DNA from: Mycolicibacterium litorale
Lineage (GTDB): Bacteria > Actinomycetota > Actinomycetes > Mycobacteriales > Mycobacteriaceae
Direction of reading: 5' to 3'
Assembly: GCF_010731695.1 (NCBI RefSeq)
Contig: NZ_AP022586.1
Span: 3,720,001-3,784,000 of the forward strand
Length of the DNA stretch: 64,000 nt
Shown here: in pieces, positions 1 to 8,994 of the stretch
Layout: each line of letters opens with the position of its first letter
How positions within the stretch are numbered: position 1 is the stretch's first letter
Notes under the pieces: model-generated
The model's input: only the letters and a program-made list of their open reading frames with translations
What the model was told of the DNA's origin: nothing
Database searches by the model: none
Position numbers and translations under genes: made by a program

Positions 1-1
1 C

Positions 2-2116
2 GCCGCGCTGGGCCTCCGCGAATGGGATGCGGTGGCGCTCACCGGCGCACGCACGACCGCCGCGGTGGTGGGCATCGCCCCGTCCGGCACGCCGACGGGT
101 ACCGCCCTGCTCGACGACGTCACGCTGTCGAACGCGGGCTTGCGGGAGAACAGCAGTGTGATCGTGGCGCCGGTGACCGTGCACGGCGCCCGGTCGGTGA
201 CGGTGTCGGGATCCCGGCTCGCCACCACCTCGATCTCCCCGGCGACCCTGCGCCAGGCCCTGCTCGGCAAGGTGATGACGGTGGGCGACACCGTCTCCCT
301 GCTCCCCCGCGACCTCGGCCCCGGCACGTCGACGTCGGCGGCGACGACCGCGCTGGCGTCCTCGGTGGGGATCACGTGGACCTCCGAGCTGTTGACGGTC
401 ACCAGCGTGGATCCGCCGGGCACTGTGAGCGTCCAACCGAATTCGTCGGTGACATGGGGTGACGGCGGCGTCTCCGACGCGGTGGCGTCGTCGGTCGCAG
501 CGGGTGGTGACGCGATCGGCCAGGCCACCGTCACCGCACCGTCGAAGGAGCCACCGGCGGTCACCTACGACGATCTCAAGGGCAACCACACCCAGGCCGG
601 CCGGCTGACCGAATGGCTCAAGCTGTCCCTCGACGAGCCGTCGCTGCTCGAAACCCTCGGCGCCCGGGCCAATCTCGGCGTTCTCGTCTCCGGGCCCGCC
701 GGGGTCGGCAAGGCGACCCTGGTGCGGGCGGTGTGCGCACAGCGGCGGGTCGTCGAACTGGACGGACCGGAGGTCGGCGCGTTGCGCGCAGAGGACCGGC
801 TGGGCAGAGTGTCGTCGGCGGTGTCGACCGTGCGCGACGGCGGCGTGCTGCTGATCACCGACATCGACGCGCTGCTGCCCTCGACGCCCGAACCGGTCAG
901 CACGTTGATCCTCAACGAACTGCGCACCGCGGTGGCCACACCCGGCGTCGCGTTCGTCGCGACCTCGGCGCGCCCCGACAACGTCGACCCCCGACTGCGC
1001 GACCCGGAGCTGTGCGACCGCGAACTCGGCTTGAGCCTGCCCGACGCCGCCACCCGCAAGGCGCTCCTGGAGGTGCTGCTGCGCGAGGTCCCCGCCGATG
1101 ACCTCCAACTCGACGAGATCGCCGGACGCACACCGGGTTTCGTCGTCGCCGATCTGTGCGCGCTGGTCCGCGAGGCGGCACTGCGGGCGGCGGCGCGCGC
1201 CAGCGCCGACGGGGCGCCTCCGCGGCTCGCCCAGGCGGATCTGACCGGGGCGCTCACGGTGATCCGGCCGTTGTCCAGGTCGGCCACCGAAGAGGTGTCG
1301 GTCGGATCGGTGACGCTCGACGACGTCGGCGACATGACCGAGACGAAACAGGCGCTGACCGAGGCGGTGCTGTGGCCGCTGCAGCACCCCGACACGTTCG
1401 AACGGCTCGGCATCGAACCGCCCCGCGGCGTGCTGCTGTACGGGCCACCCGGCTGCGGCAAGACGTTCGTGGTGCGCGCACTGGCCAGTTCGGGGCGCCT
1501 CTCGGTCCACGCGGTCAAGGGCGCCGAGCTGATGGACAAATGGGTGGGCGCATCAGAGAAGGCCGTGCGCGAACTGTTCCGCCGCGCCCGAGACTCCGCG
1601 CCGTCACTGGTGTTCCTCGACGAGATCGACGCGCTGGCGCCGCGCCGGGGTCAGAGCTTCGACTCCGGGGTGACCGACCGCGTGGTCGCGTCGCTGTTGA
1701 CCGAACTCGACGGCATCGAACCGATGCGCAGTGTGGTGGTGCTCGGCGCCACCAACCGGCCCGACCTGATCGACCCGGCGTTGCTGCGGCCCGGCCGACT
1801 GGAGCGGCTGGTGTTCGTCGAACCGCCCGACGCCGAGGCGCGCCGGGAGATCCTGCGGACGGCCGGCAAATCGATCCCTCTGGTCACCGAGGGCGACGAG
1901 GCCGTCGACCTCGATGCGCTGGCCGGCGAGCTCGACGGTTACAGCGCCGCGGACTGCGTCGCGCTGCTGCGCGAGGCGGCGATGACGGCGATGCGGCGGT
2001 CGATCGACGCCGCCGACGTCACCGCCGCCGATGTCGAGGCCGCGCGCGAGGCGGTCCGACCGTCGCTGGATCCCGTGCAGGTCGACACGCTGCGCGCGTT
2101 CTCCGAAGGCCGCTAG
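2..2116 (+). CDS. CDC48-like double AAA ATPase (5' partial)
   Basis: Tandem AAA+ ATPase of the CDC48/p97 type, probably an ATP-driven protein unfoldase or remodelling factor; matches my memory of mycobacterial Rv0435c (about 728 aa). The reading frame is open to the window edge, so about 704 codons are visible and the true start lies upstream; the GTG at 32 is internal. An N-terminal CDC48-like beta-rich region (about residues 1-180) precedes two ATPase modules. D2 is canonical: Walker A GPPGCGKT near residue 481 and Walker B VFLDEID near 538. D1 is degenerate: its P-loop reads GPAGVGKA instead of GK[ST], and its Walker B reads LLITDID without the catalytic Glu. Only D2 is likely to hydrolyse ATP. 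Family assignment is sure; the substrate is unknown. Confidence 0.93.
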   Translation, partial: AALGLREWDAVALTGARTTAAVVGIAPSGTPTGTALLDDVTLSNAGLRENSSVIVAPVTVHGARSVTVSGSRLATTSISPATLRQALLGKVMTVGDTVSLLPRDLGPGTSTSAATTALASSVGITWTSELLTVTSVDPPGTVSVQPNSSVTWGDGGVSDAVASSVAAGGDAIGQATVTAPSKEPPAVTYDDLKGNHTQAGRLTEWLKLSLDEPSLLETLGARANLGVLVSGPAGVGKATLVRAVCAQRRVVELDGPEVGALRAEDRLGRVSSAVSTVRDGGVLLITDIDALLPSTPEPVSTLILNELRTAVATPGVAFVATSARPDNVDPRLRDPELCDRELGLSLPDAATRKALLEVLLREVPADDLQLDEIAGRTPGFVVADLCALVREAALRAAARASADGAPPRLAQADLTGALTVIRPLSRSATEEVSVGSVTLDDVGDMTETKQALTEAVLWPLQHPDTFERLGIEPPRGVLLYGPPGCGKTFVVRALASSGRLSVHAVKGAELMDKWVGASEKAVRELFRRARDSAPSLVFLDEIDALAPRRGQSFDSGVTDRVVASLLTELDGIEPMRSVVVLGATNRPDLIDPALLRPGRLERLVFVEPPDAEARREILRTAGKSIPLVTEGDEAVDLDALAGELDGYSAADCVALLREAAMTAMRRSIDAADVTAADVEAAREAVRPSLDPVQVDTLRAFSEGR

Positions 2117-2213
2117 CGAATCGCCGCGGAATACATCTTGACGCTGACAAGTTCGAGTGGGACAGTCGAAGCATCCGAACTAGTCACCGTCTAGATCAGA
2201 ACCGGGAGGCGTG

Positions 2214-2717
2214 ATGTCCACCCCCATCTCCAGCCCGATCCCCACCCCGGTGCGCATCGGCGACGAGGACCGCCAACGCACCGCGACCTTGCTCGGCCTG
2301 GCCCTCACCCAGGGCTATCTCGACATGGCCGACTACGAGCAACGGCTGCAGACCGCGTTCGCCGCGCAGAGGAGCACCGAACTCCACACCCTCACCGCCG
2401 ACCTGCCCGTCGCCGCGCTGCGGCGCAACGACCCTGCGAGGCGGGCCGCCCTCCGCCAGGCCGCTCGGCGCAGCGTGCACTGGCATCTGGCCGGCTACCT
2501 GACGATGGTCGTCATCGTGCTCGCGGTGTGGTTGGCCGTGGGACTCACGGCCGGCTCCTGGTACTTCTGGCCGATCTGGCCGATCCTCGGCGCCGGGATC
2601 GGTGTCGTCGCGCACGCGCTGCCGATGCGCTACGTGGGCGGATCGGCACCGCACGGATGGCGTTGCTCCCAGACGACCTCGGAGTGGGCCCGACGACCCC
2701 GCCAGCAACCCACGTAG
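2214..2717 (+). CDS. DUF1707 / 2TM domain membrane protein
   Basis: Small membrane protein of unknown function. Residues about 17-65 form the actinobacterial DUF1707 (SHOCT-like) helical domain, with the typical RIGDEDR opening and a later ADYEQRL motif. Two hydrophobic helices follow (about residues 95-118 and 123-142, a 2TM domain with a WYFWPIWPI stretch), then a short Arg-rich tail. I chose the ATG at 2214 rather than the GTG at 2211, because GGGAGG lies 4 bases before the ATG and touches the GTG. It sits 61 bases upstream of mrpA on the same strand and could be transcribed into that operon. Such proteins are often described as envelope-associated, but no biochemical role can be read from the sequence. 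Confidence 0.85.
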   Translation: MSTPISSPIPTPVRIGDEDRQRTATLLGLALTQGYLDMADYEQRLQTAFAAQRSTELHTLTADLPVAALRRNDPARRAALRQAARRSVHWHLAGYLTMVVIVLAVWLAVGLTAGSWYFWPIWPILGAGIGVVAHALPMRYVGGSAPHGWRCSQTTSEWARRPRQQPT

Positions 2718-2778
2718 AATTGACACAATCCAAAGCAGCTGAGGCTGACACCCCGACCCCAATCAAGATCGGAGTGCC

Positions 2779-5676
2779 ATGCTGGCCATCCTCTGTGCCC
2801 ACGCGGTCGCGACCGCGATGGCGCCCCTTCTCGTGGCCAGATGGGGACGGATAGCCTTCTACCCGCTCGCGCTCGTTCCGCTGGTGTCTCTGGTCTGGGT
2901 CGTGCTGAACTGGCCGCAGCCCGGCGGCGCACAGACCGTCGACCTGGTCTGGCTGCCCGAGTTGTCGATGGACATCACGCTGCGGTTCGACACGCTGGCC
3001 GCCATCATGAGCGTGCTCGTGCTGGGCATCGGGGCGCTGGTGCTGTTCTACTGCGCCACGTACTTCCACCACCGCGACGGTCACACCGAGAAACGCCTGC
3101 CCAGCTTCGCCGCCGAGATGGTGGCGTTCGCCGGTTCGATGTTCGGCTTGGTGATCAGCGACAACATGCTGATCCTGTACGTGTTCTGGGAGACGACGAC
3201 GGTGTTGTCGTTCCTGCTGGTGGGCCATTACGCGGAGCGCGCGACCAGCCGCCGGGCCGCCACCCAGGCCCTGCTCGTCACCACCTTCGGCGGACTGGCG
3301 ATGCTGGTCGGCATCATTATCCTCGGCAACCTCGCCGGGACGTACCTGGTCTCGGAGCTGGTGGCCGCACCACCGACCGGGGCGGCCGCCGCGACCGGGG
3401 TGGCGCTGATCCTGGTCGGCGCGCTGTCGAAATCGGCGATTGTGCCGTTGCACTTCTGGCTGCCCGGCGCGATGGCCGCACCCACCCCTGTCAGCGCCTA
3501 CCTGCACGCGGCGGCCATGGTGAAGGCCGGCGTGTACCTGGTGGCGCGGATGACGCCCGGCTTCGCCGACTCCCCGGTGTGGCGGCCGATGATCATCACG
3601 CTCGGGCTGGCGACGATGCTGCTGGCCGGGTGGCGTGCCGTGCGCGAGTACGACCTCAAACTGATCCTGGCCTTCGGCACCGTCAGCCAGCTCGGGCTGA
3701 TCACGATCATGGTGGGCACCGGCGGGCCCGACATGATGCTCGCCGGACTGGCCATGCTCGTCGCGCACGCGATGTTCAAGGCCTCGCTGTTCATGGTGGT
3801 CGGCGTCATCGACCACGCGACCGGCACCCGCGACATCCGGCGGCTGGCTTGGCTCGGGGACCGCCACAAACCGCTCCTGCTCATCGCGCTCGGCGCGACG
3901 GGCAGCATGGCCGCGCTGCCCCCCTTCCTCGGATTCGTCGCCAAGGAGGCCGACTTCGAGACGGTGCTGCACAGCGCCGCTCTCGGACCCACGGCGCCCT
4001 GGGTGCTGGCCGGCATCGCATTCGGTTCGGTGTTCACCACCATCTACAGCCTGCGCTTCCTGTGGGGGGCGTTCAGCCGCAAAGGGTTACACGAACCGAG
4101 CGTGCGAGTCCGGGAGATGCACCGGCCCTCGGTGGCGTTCCTGACCGCACCGGCAGTACTCGCCGCCGCCGGCCTGCTGTCCGGCCTGTGGCCCGCACCG
4201 CTGGACGCCATCCTCGGCGACTACGCCCGCACCGTGCCCGGGAGCTCCGACTACCACCTGGCCCTCTGGCACGGGTTCAACCTGCCCCTGCTGCTGTCGG
4301 CACTGGTGATCGCGGCCGGTTTCGCCGCCTTCTTCGAGCGGTCCAGACTGCGGCGCGCCCGGGTCGCCTACCTGCCGCTCGGCAACGCCGACCACGTCTA
4401 CGACGCGCTGATCCGCGGCCTCGACCGGGTGTCGGTGCGCCTCACCGCGATCACCCAGCGCGGCTCCATCCCGGCCACCCAGTCGGTCATCCTCAGCACC
4501 TTCGTCGTCGTACCCGCGGTCGCACTCGCGCTCGGCGCGCGGGACCGGCCGGAGTTCGCGCTGTGGGATTCGCCGTGGCAGGTCGTGGTCGGGCTGCTGA
4601 TGCTCGCCGCCGCGTTCGGCGCCGCGGTGATGCGCAACCGGCTGGCCGCCGTCCTGCTGATCGGCGTCACCGGATACGGCTGCGGCGCCATCTTCGCGCT
4701 GCACGGCGCACCGGACCTGGCGCTGACGCAGTTCCTGGTCGAGACGCTGGTGCTGGTCATCTTCGTGCTGGTGCTGCGGACACTGCCCGCCGAGGCCGAG
4801 AAGGCCCACATCAACCACAAACGCCTGCCGCGCGCGGTGCTGTCGCTCGCGGTCGGCGCCACGGTGACCTCGCTGGCGGTGTACGCGATGGCGGCCCGCA
4901 CCGGCGTCGGAATCGCCGAACTGATCCCCGACGCGGCCTACTACCGCGGTGCCGGGTCGAACGCCGTGAACGTCCTGCTGGTCGACATCCGCGCCTGGGA
5001 CACCATGGGTGAGATCTCGGTGCTACTCGTCGCGGCCACCGGTGTCGCCTCGCTGGTGTTCCGCAACCGCCGTTTCGGCATCGCGCCGCGGGTGTCCGAC
5101 GCCGGTCAGCCCGACATCGGGCGCGCGGGCAGCTACGCCAACAGCCCGGCCGCCGGCGACATCACGTGGTTGCGGGGCAGCGAACTGCGCGATCCGCGGC
5201 ATCGCTCGCTGGTGCTCGAAGTGGCGACGCGCATCATCTTCCCGCTCATCATGGTGCTGTCGGCGTACTTCTTCTTCGCCGGCCACAACACGCCGGGCGG
5301 CGGCTTCGCCGGTGGCCTGACCGCGGGTCTGGCCCTGGTGCTGCGCTACCTGGCCGGCGGGCGTTACGAACTCGGTGAGACGCTTCCGCTGGACGCCGGC
5401 AAGATCCTCGGCGTCGGTCTGGGCCTGTCCGCCGGCACCGCGGTGACCTCATTGCTGCTCGGCGCGCCCGTATTGTCCTCGGCCGTCATCGAATTCGACC
5501 TGCCGGTGCTCGGCGGCGTCAAGTTGGTGACCGCGTTGTTCTTCGATCTAGGGGTGTATCTGATCGTCGTCGGACTGGTCCTCGATGTACTGCGCAGCCT
5601 GGGTGCCCAGGTGGACGTGGAGATGTCCCAGCCCTCCGGGCCGGGCAAGGCGGCGGCGAAGGTGGGCGCGCGATGA
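2779..5676 (+). CDS. mrpA: Mrp Na+/H+ antiporter subunit A, fused with B
   Basis: Large subunit of the multi-subunit Mrp (Mnh) cation/proton antiporter in the plasma membrane, which exchanges cytoplasmic Na+ for external H+. The 965 residues begin with an NADH-quinone-oxidoreductase-L-like proton channel: many helices, with AAPTPVSAYLHAAAMVKAGVY near residue 235 typical of the family. An MrpA C-terminal region follows, with an MrpB (MnhB) domain from about residue 800, recognisable from GHNTPGGGFAGGL. No separate mrpB gene is present, so this is the A/B-fused layout seen in actinobacteria. GGAG lies 4 bases before the ATG. The stop overlaps the mrpC start (ATGA). Confidence 0.95.
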   Translation: MLAILCAHAVATAMAPLLVARWGRIAFYPLALVPLVSLVWVVLNWPQPGGAQTVDLVWLPELSMDITLRFDTLAAIMSVLVLGIGALVLFYCATYFHHRDGHTEKRLPSFAAEMVAFAGSMFGLVISDNMLILYVFWETTTVLSFLLVGHYAERATSRRAATQALLVTTFGGLAMLVGIIILGNLAGTYLVSELVAAPPTGAAAATGVALILVGALSKSAIVPLHFWLPGAMAAPTPVSAYLHAAAMVKAGVYLVARMTPGFADSPVWRPMIITLGLATMLLAGWRAVREYDLKLILAFGTVSQLGLITIMVGTGGPDMMLAGLAMLVAHAMFKASLFMVVGVIDHATGTRDIRRLAWLGDRHKPLLLIALGATGSMAALPPFLGFVAKEADFETVLHSAALGPTAPWVLAGIAFGSVFTTIYSLRFLWGAFSRKGLHEPSVRVREMHRPSVAFLTAPAVLAAAGLLSGLWPAPLDAILGDYARTVPGSSDYHLALWHGFNLPLLLSALVIAAGFAAFFERSRLRRARVAYLPLGNADHVYDALIRGLDRVSVRLTAITQRGSIPATQSVILSTFVVVPAVALALGARDRPEFALWDSPWQVVVGLLMLAAAFGAAVMRNRLAAVLLIGVTGYGCGAIFALHGAPDLALTQFLVETLVLVIFVLVLRTLPAEAEKAHINHKRLPRAVLSLAVGATVTSLAVYAMAARTGVGIAELIPDAAYYRGAGSNAVNVLLVDIRAWDTMGEISVLLVAATGVASLVFRNRRFGIAPRVSDAGQPDIGRAGSYANSPAAGDITWLRGSELRDPRHRSLVLEVATRIIFPLIMVLSAYFFFAGHNTPGGGFAGGLTAGLALVLRYLAGGRYELGETLPLDAGKILGVGLGLSAGTAVTSLLLGAPVLSSAVIEFDLPVLGGVKLVTALFFDLGVYLIVVGLVLDVLRSLGAQVDVEMSQPSGPGKAAAKVGAR

Positions 5677-6146
5677 CCACCTTCCTCGTCCCCCTCATCC
5701 TGATCGGCGGGCTCACCAGCGTCGGCGTCTATCTGCTCCTCGAACGCAACCTGACCCGAATGCTGCTGGGCCTGTTGCTGATCGGCAATGCGATCAATCT
5801 GCTCATCCTCACGGTGGCCGGGCCGTCCGGTAACCCACCGGTGCGTGGACGGACCAGCGCCGGGGAGACCTCGACGGCGGATCCGCTGGCGCAGGGCATG
5901 ATCCTCACCGCGATCGTGATCAGCATGGGGATCGCCGCGTTCGTCCTGGCGCTCACCTACCGCTCCTACCGCCTGACCACCGCCGAAGACGTGGCCAACG
6001 ACCCCGAGGACCGGCGGGTGTCGGAGATGGCGGCCAGAGAGGCCGCCGCCCTCGACGAGGACCGGCCACCGGAGCCGGATCTCGCCAGGGACACCGACCT
6101 GCCCGACGAGCTCGACGCGCTTCCCGGACGGGAGGGGTCGCGGTGA
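5673..6146 (+). CDS. mrpC: Mrp antiporter subunit C
   Basis: NuoK-like subunit of the Mrp antiporter, with three membrane helices in about the first 100 residues and the conserved LIGNAINLLIL helix near residue 36. It starts with an ATGA overlap with mrpA and ends in a GTGA overlap with mrpD, so translation is coupled along the operon. The 157-residue protein is longer than many MrpC proteins (about 110-120 aa). The extra C-terminal 50 residues are hydrophilic and strongly acidic with many Asp, Glu and Pro, presumably a cytoplasmic tail. That extension is the only unusual feature. Confidence 0.94.
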   Translation: MTTFLVPLILIGGLTSVGVYLLLERNLTRMLLGLLLIGNAINLLILTVAGPSGNPPVRGRTSAGETSTADPLAQGMILTAIVISMGIAAFVLALTYRSYRLTTAEDVANDPEDRRVSEMAAREAAALDEDRPPEPDLARDTDLPDELDALPGREGSR

Positions 6147-7750
6147 CGCTCGGCGCGGTGCTCACGCCCCTGCCGGTGCTGATCCCCACGCTCGCCGCCG
6201 CGCTGACACTGTTCGCGGGCCGCCGACCGGTGCTGCAGCGGGTGATCGCTCAGGTCGCCCTCGTTGCCGTCGTCGCGGTGTGCGCGGTACTGGTCTACCT
6301 CACCGACCGCGACGGGACGTTGGCGCTGCACGTCGGCGGCTGGGGTCAGAGCGAACCCGGGATGGGGCCGCTGGGAATCACTTTGGTGGTCGACCGGTTG
6401 TCGGCGCTGATGCTGATGGTGTCGTCCATCGTGCTGCTGGCGGTGGTCGCCTACGCCATCGGACAGGGCATCCGCGACGGCGACGGCCGCCAGCCGGTGT
6501 CGATCTTCCTGCCCACCTACCTGGTGTTGTCGGCGGGTGTGTGCACCGCCTTCCTGGCCGGTGACTTGTTCAACCTGTACGTCGGGTTCGAGGTGCTGCT
6601 GTCCGCGAGCTTCGTGTTGCTCACCATCGGCGCGAGCGCCGAGCGGGTGCGGGCCGGCATCTCGTACGTGATGGTGTCGATGGTGTCGTCGCTGATCTTC
6701 CTGCTCGGCATCGGCCTGGTGTACGCCGCCACCGGCACGCTGAACATGGCCGAACTGGCCGTCCGTCTCGACGACATTTCCGAGGGCACGCGGATGGCGT
6801 TGTTCGCGGTGCTGCTGGTGGCGTTCGGCATCAAGGCCGCGGTGTTCCCGCTCTCGACGTGGCTGCCCGACTCCTATCCGACCGCACCGGCGCCGGTGAC
6901 GGCGGTGTTCGCCGGCCTGCTGACCAAAGTCGGTGTGTACGCGATTATTCGGGCGCATTCGCTGCTGTTCCCGGGCGGCGGCCTGGACCAGGTTCTGCTG
7001 TGGGCGGCGTTGCTGACCATGGTGATCGGCATCCTCGGCGCGATCGCCCAGAGCGACATCAAACGGCTGCTGTCGTTCACGCTCGTCAGCCACATCGGGT
7101 ACATGGTGTTCGGCATCGCGCTGTCCAACCAGCTGGGCATGACCGGCGCCATCTACTACGTCGCGCACCACATCGTCGTGCAGACCACGCTCTTCCTCGT
7201 CGTCGGCCTGATCGAACGGCAGGCCGGCGCGTCGACGATGCAACGGCTGGGCGGGCTGGCCGCGGCCAGTCCGCTGCTGGCGTTCGTGTTCGTGGTGCCC
7301 GCGCTGAATCTCGGTGGCATCCCGCCGTTCTCCGGATTCATCGGCAAGGTGGCGCTGCTCGAAGCCGGTGCGGCCAACGGCACCCCGCTGGCATGGGCGC
7401 TGGTGGCGGGGGGCGTGGTCACGAGCCTGCTCACGCTGTACGTGGTGGCGCGGGTGTGGACCAAGGCGTTCTGGCGGTCCCGGGACGACGCACCCGAGGG
7501 GCACCTGTCCTCCACCGCCCCGGCGGCTCTGCTCGACGACACCGCGGAGTCCGAGGACATCCAGTTCGTGGACCGCGACCACGTCGGCCGCATGCCCGCG
7601 GGCATGCTGGTGCCGACCGGTGCCCTGATCGCGGTGGGGCTGGCGCTGACCGTGGCGGCCGGTCCGATCTTCGCCTACAGCGGACGGGCCGCCGACGAGG
7701 TCAACGACCGCAACCAGTACATCACCGCGGTGGTGGGTGAGCGGCCATGA
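6143..7750 (+). CDS. mrpD: Mrp antiporter subunit D
   Basis: NuoN/NuoM-like proton-translocating subunit of the Mrp antiporter, 535 residues with about 14 membrane helices. The family signature covers the FPLSTWLPDSYPTAPAPVTA helix-loop around residue 235 and the SDIKRLLSFTLVSHIGYM stretch near 305. The start is a GTG overlapping the mrpC stop (GTGA), with GGAGG shortly upstream. A hydrophilic insertion of about 35 residues with an acidic segment precedes the last helix (about residues 450-490). The stop overlaps mrpE by four bases. Function follows from family membership and from the complete operon around it. Confidence 0.95.
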   Translation: MTLGAVLTPLPVLIPTLAAALTLFAGRRPVLQRVIAQVALVAVVAVCAVLVYLTDRDGTLALHVGGWGQSEPGMGPLGITLVVDRLSALMLMVSSIVLLAVVAYAIGQGIRDGDGRQPVSIFLPTYLVLSAGVCTAFLAGDLFNLYVGFEVLLSASFVLLTIGASAERVRAGISYVMVSMVSSLIFLLGIGLVYAATGTLNMAELAVRLDDISEGTRMALFAVLLVAFGIKAAVFPLSTWLPDSYPTAPAPVTAVFAGLLTKVGVYAIIRAHSLLFPGGGLDQVLLWAALLTMVIGILGAIAQSDIKRLLSFTLVSHIGYMVFGIALSNQLGMTGAIYYVAHHIVVQTTLFLVVGLIERQAGASTMQRLGGLAAASPLLAFVFVVPALNLGGIPPFSGFIGKVALLEAGAANGTPLAWALVAGGVVTSLLTLYVVARVWTKAFWRSRDDAPEGHLSSTAPAALLDDTAESEDIQFVDRDHVGRMPAGMLVPTGALIAVGLALTVAAGPIFAYSGRAADEVNDRNQYITAVVGERP

Positions 7751-8316
7751 AGGTGCTCGAGGGGACGAGGTGGTCACCGCGGCGGCTGGCGCTGCGGGCG
7801 TGGGTGCTGTGCTGGCTGACGCTGGTGTGGATCCTGTTGTGGGGCACGCTCTCTGCCGCCAACATCGTCAGCGGCCTGGCCATCGCGCTGCTGATCACGC
7901 TGCTGCTGCCGCTGCCACCGGTGCCGGTGGAGGGCCGGGTGCACCTGTTGTCGCTGCTGCGCCTCGTCCTCACCGTCGCGTACTACTTGGTGGTGTCGTC
8001 AGTCCAAGTGGCGTGGCTGGCCGTCAAACCCGGTCCGCCACCGCTGACCGCGGTGCTGCGCGCGCACTTCGCGGTGAAGTCGGATCTGGTGCTGGCCCTC
8101 GCGGTGAACATCATGAATCTGACGCCGGGCACGATCGTGCTCGAGATCGACCAGACTCGGCGCCTGGTCTACGTCCACGTCATCGACGTGGGTTCCGACC
8201 GGGCGCTGAGCCGCTTCTACCGCCAGGTCAGCCAGTTCGAGCGACTGTTGATCGCCGCGTTCGAACGGGACGCCGACTGGCGGCCATCGACGGAGAGGGA
8301 GGCGGACCCCGAATGA
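7747..8316 (+). CDS. mrpE: Mrp antiporter subunit E
   Basis: MrpE (MnhE) subunit of the antiporter, 189 residues. Membrane helices lie in about the first 110 residues, and the typical MrpE soluble tail includes NIMNLTPGTIVLEID, followed by a VHVIDVGS strand. The ATG overlaps the mrpD stop (ATGA). Thirty-one bases separate it from mrpF, the only real gap within the operon. MrpE is needed for full antiporter assembly in characterised Mrp systems; nothing here departs from the family. Confidence 0.93.
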   Translation: MKVLEGTRWSPRRLALRAWVLCWLTLVWILLWGTLSAANIVSGLAIALLITLLLPLPPVPVEGRVHLLSLLRLVLTVAYYLVVSSVQVAWLAVKPGPPPLTAVLRAHFAVKSDLVLALAVNIMNLTPGTIVLEIDQTRRLVYVHVIDVGSDRALSRFYRQVSQFERLLIAAFERDADWRPSTEREADPE

Positions 8317-8347
8317 ACGCCGAGCGAGAAGCGAAGGCGGATCGCGC

Positions 8348-8635
8348 ATGACGTGGGTCTGGATCATCGCGGGAGTGATGCTCACAGGTGCCGCGACCGC
8401 GACGATGTTCCGCCTGCTGGCCGGTCCGAGCACACTGGACCGACTCGTCGCGCTGGACACACTGGTCGCCGTCACGATGTGCGCGATCGGCACCTGGGCG
8501 GCGTTCAGCCTCGACACGACGGTGACGTACAGCTTGACCGCGCTCGCGCTGATCAGCTTCGTGGGCTCGGTCAGCGTCGCCCGGTTCCGCGTGCCCGACG
8601 TCGACAAACCCGGCATCTCGCGGAGGCGCCGGTGA
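8348..8635 (+). CDS. mrpF: Mrp antiporter subunit F
   Basis: Small MrpF (MnhF) subunit of 95 residues with three predicted membrane helices. The conserved RLLAGPSTLDRLVALDTL segment lies near residues 21-38, where the family's Asp residue is placed. It ends with a basic tail (RRRR) and overlaps the mrpG start as GTGA. Its role is assembly and ion translocation within the Mrp complex. Confidence 0.93.
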   Translation: MTWVWIIAGVMLTGAATATMFRLLAGPSTLDRLVALDTLVAVTMCAIGTWAAFSLDTTVTYSLTALALISFVGSVSVARFRVPDVDKPGISRRRR

Positions 8636-8994
8636 CCGCCTTCGACATCGTCGCCAGCGTCCTGGTACTCGGCGGGTCGACGCTGGCGCTCACCGCGGCG
8701 ATCGGTGTCGCCCGATTCCCCGACACACTGTCGCGTATGCACGCCGCGACCAAACCGCAGGTGCTGGGTCTGCTGCTGGTGCTCGCCGGCGCGGCGATCC
8801 GACTGCGCGGCAACGTCGACGTCGGCATGATCATCCTGACCGGCCTCTTCACGCTCATCACCGCGCCGGTGATCGCCAATCGCGTCGGCCAGCTCGCCTA
8901 CCGCGAGCAGAACATCCGGGACGACCTGATGACCAGGGACGAGATGCTTGAGATCGCCGCGGAAAGGGAACACCGCGGCCATGACGACCCCTGA
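8632..8994 (+). CDS. mrpG: Mrp antiporter subunit G
   Basis: MrpG (MnhG/PhaG) subunit, 120 residues, last member of the antiporter operon. Three hydrophobic helices are visible, with the family motif GVARFPDTLSRMHAATKPQ at about residues 24-42. The correct start is the GTG at 8632, inside the mrpF stop; the frame is open further upstream, but that part overlaps mrpF and lacks family similarity. A charged cytoplasmic tail of about 30 residues follows the last helix. The final 14 bases overlap the following methyltransferase gene in another frame. Confidence 0.92.
   Translation: MTAFDIVASVLVLGGSTLALTAAIGVARFPDTLSRMHAATKPQVLGLLLVLAGAAIRLRGNVDVGMIILTGLFTLITAPVIANRVGQLAYREQNIRDDLMTRDEMLEIAAEREHRGHDDP

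Noticed and set aside
22..462. 146-codon Arg/Gly-rich frame at the left edge
   Set aside because: Shadow of the AAA ATPase in another frame.
2545..3972. 475-codon minus-strand frame across the DUF1707 gene and mrpA
   Set aside because: His/Arg/Gln-rich antisense product typical of GC-rich coding DNA; it covers two well-supported genes.
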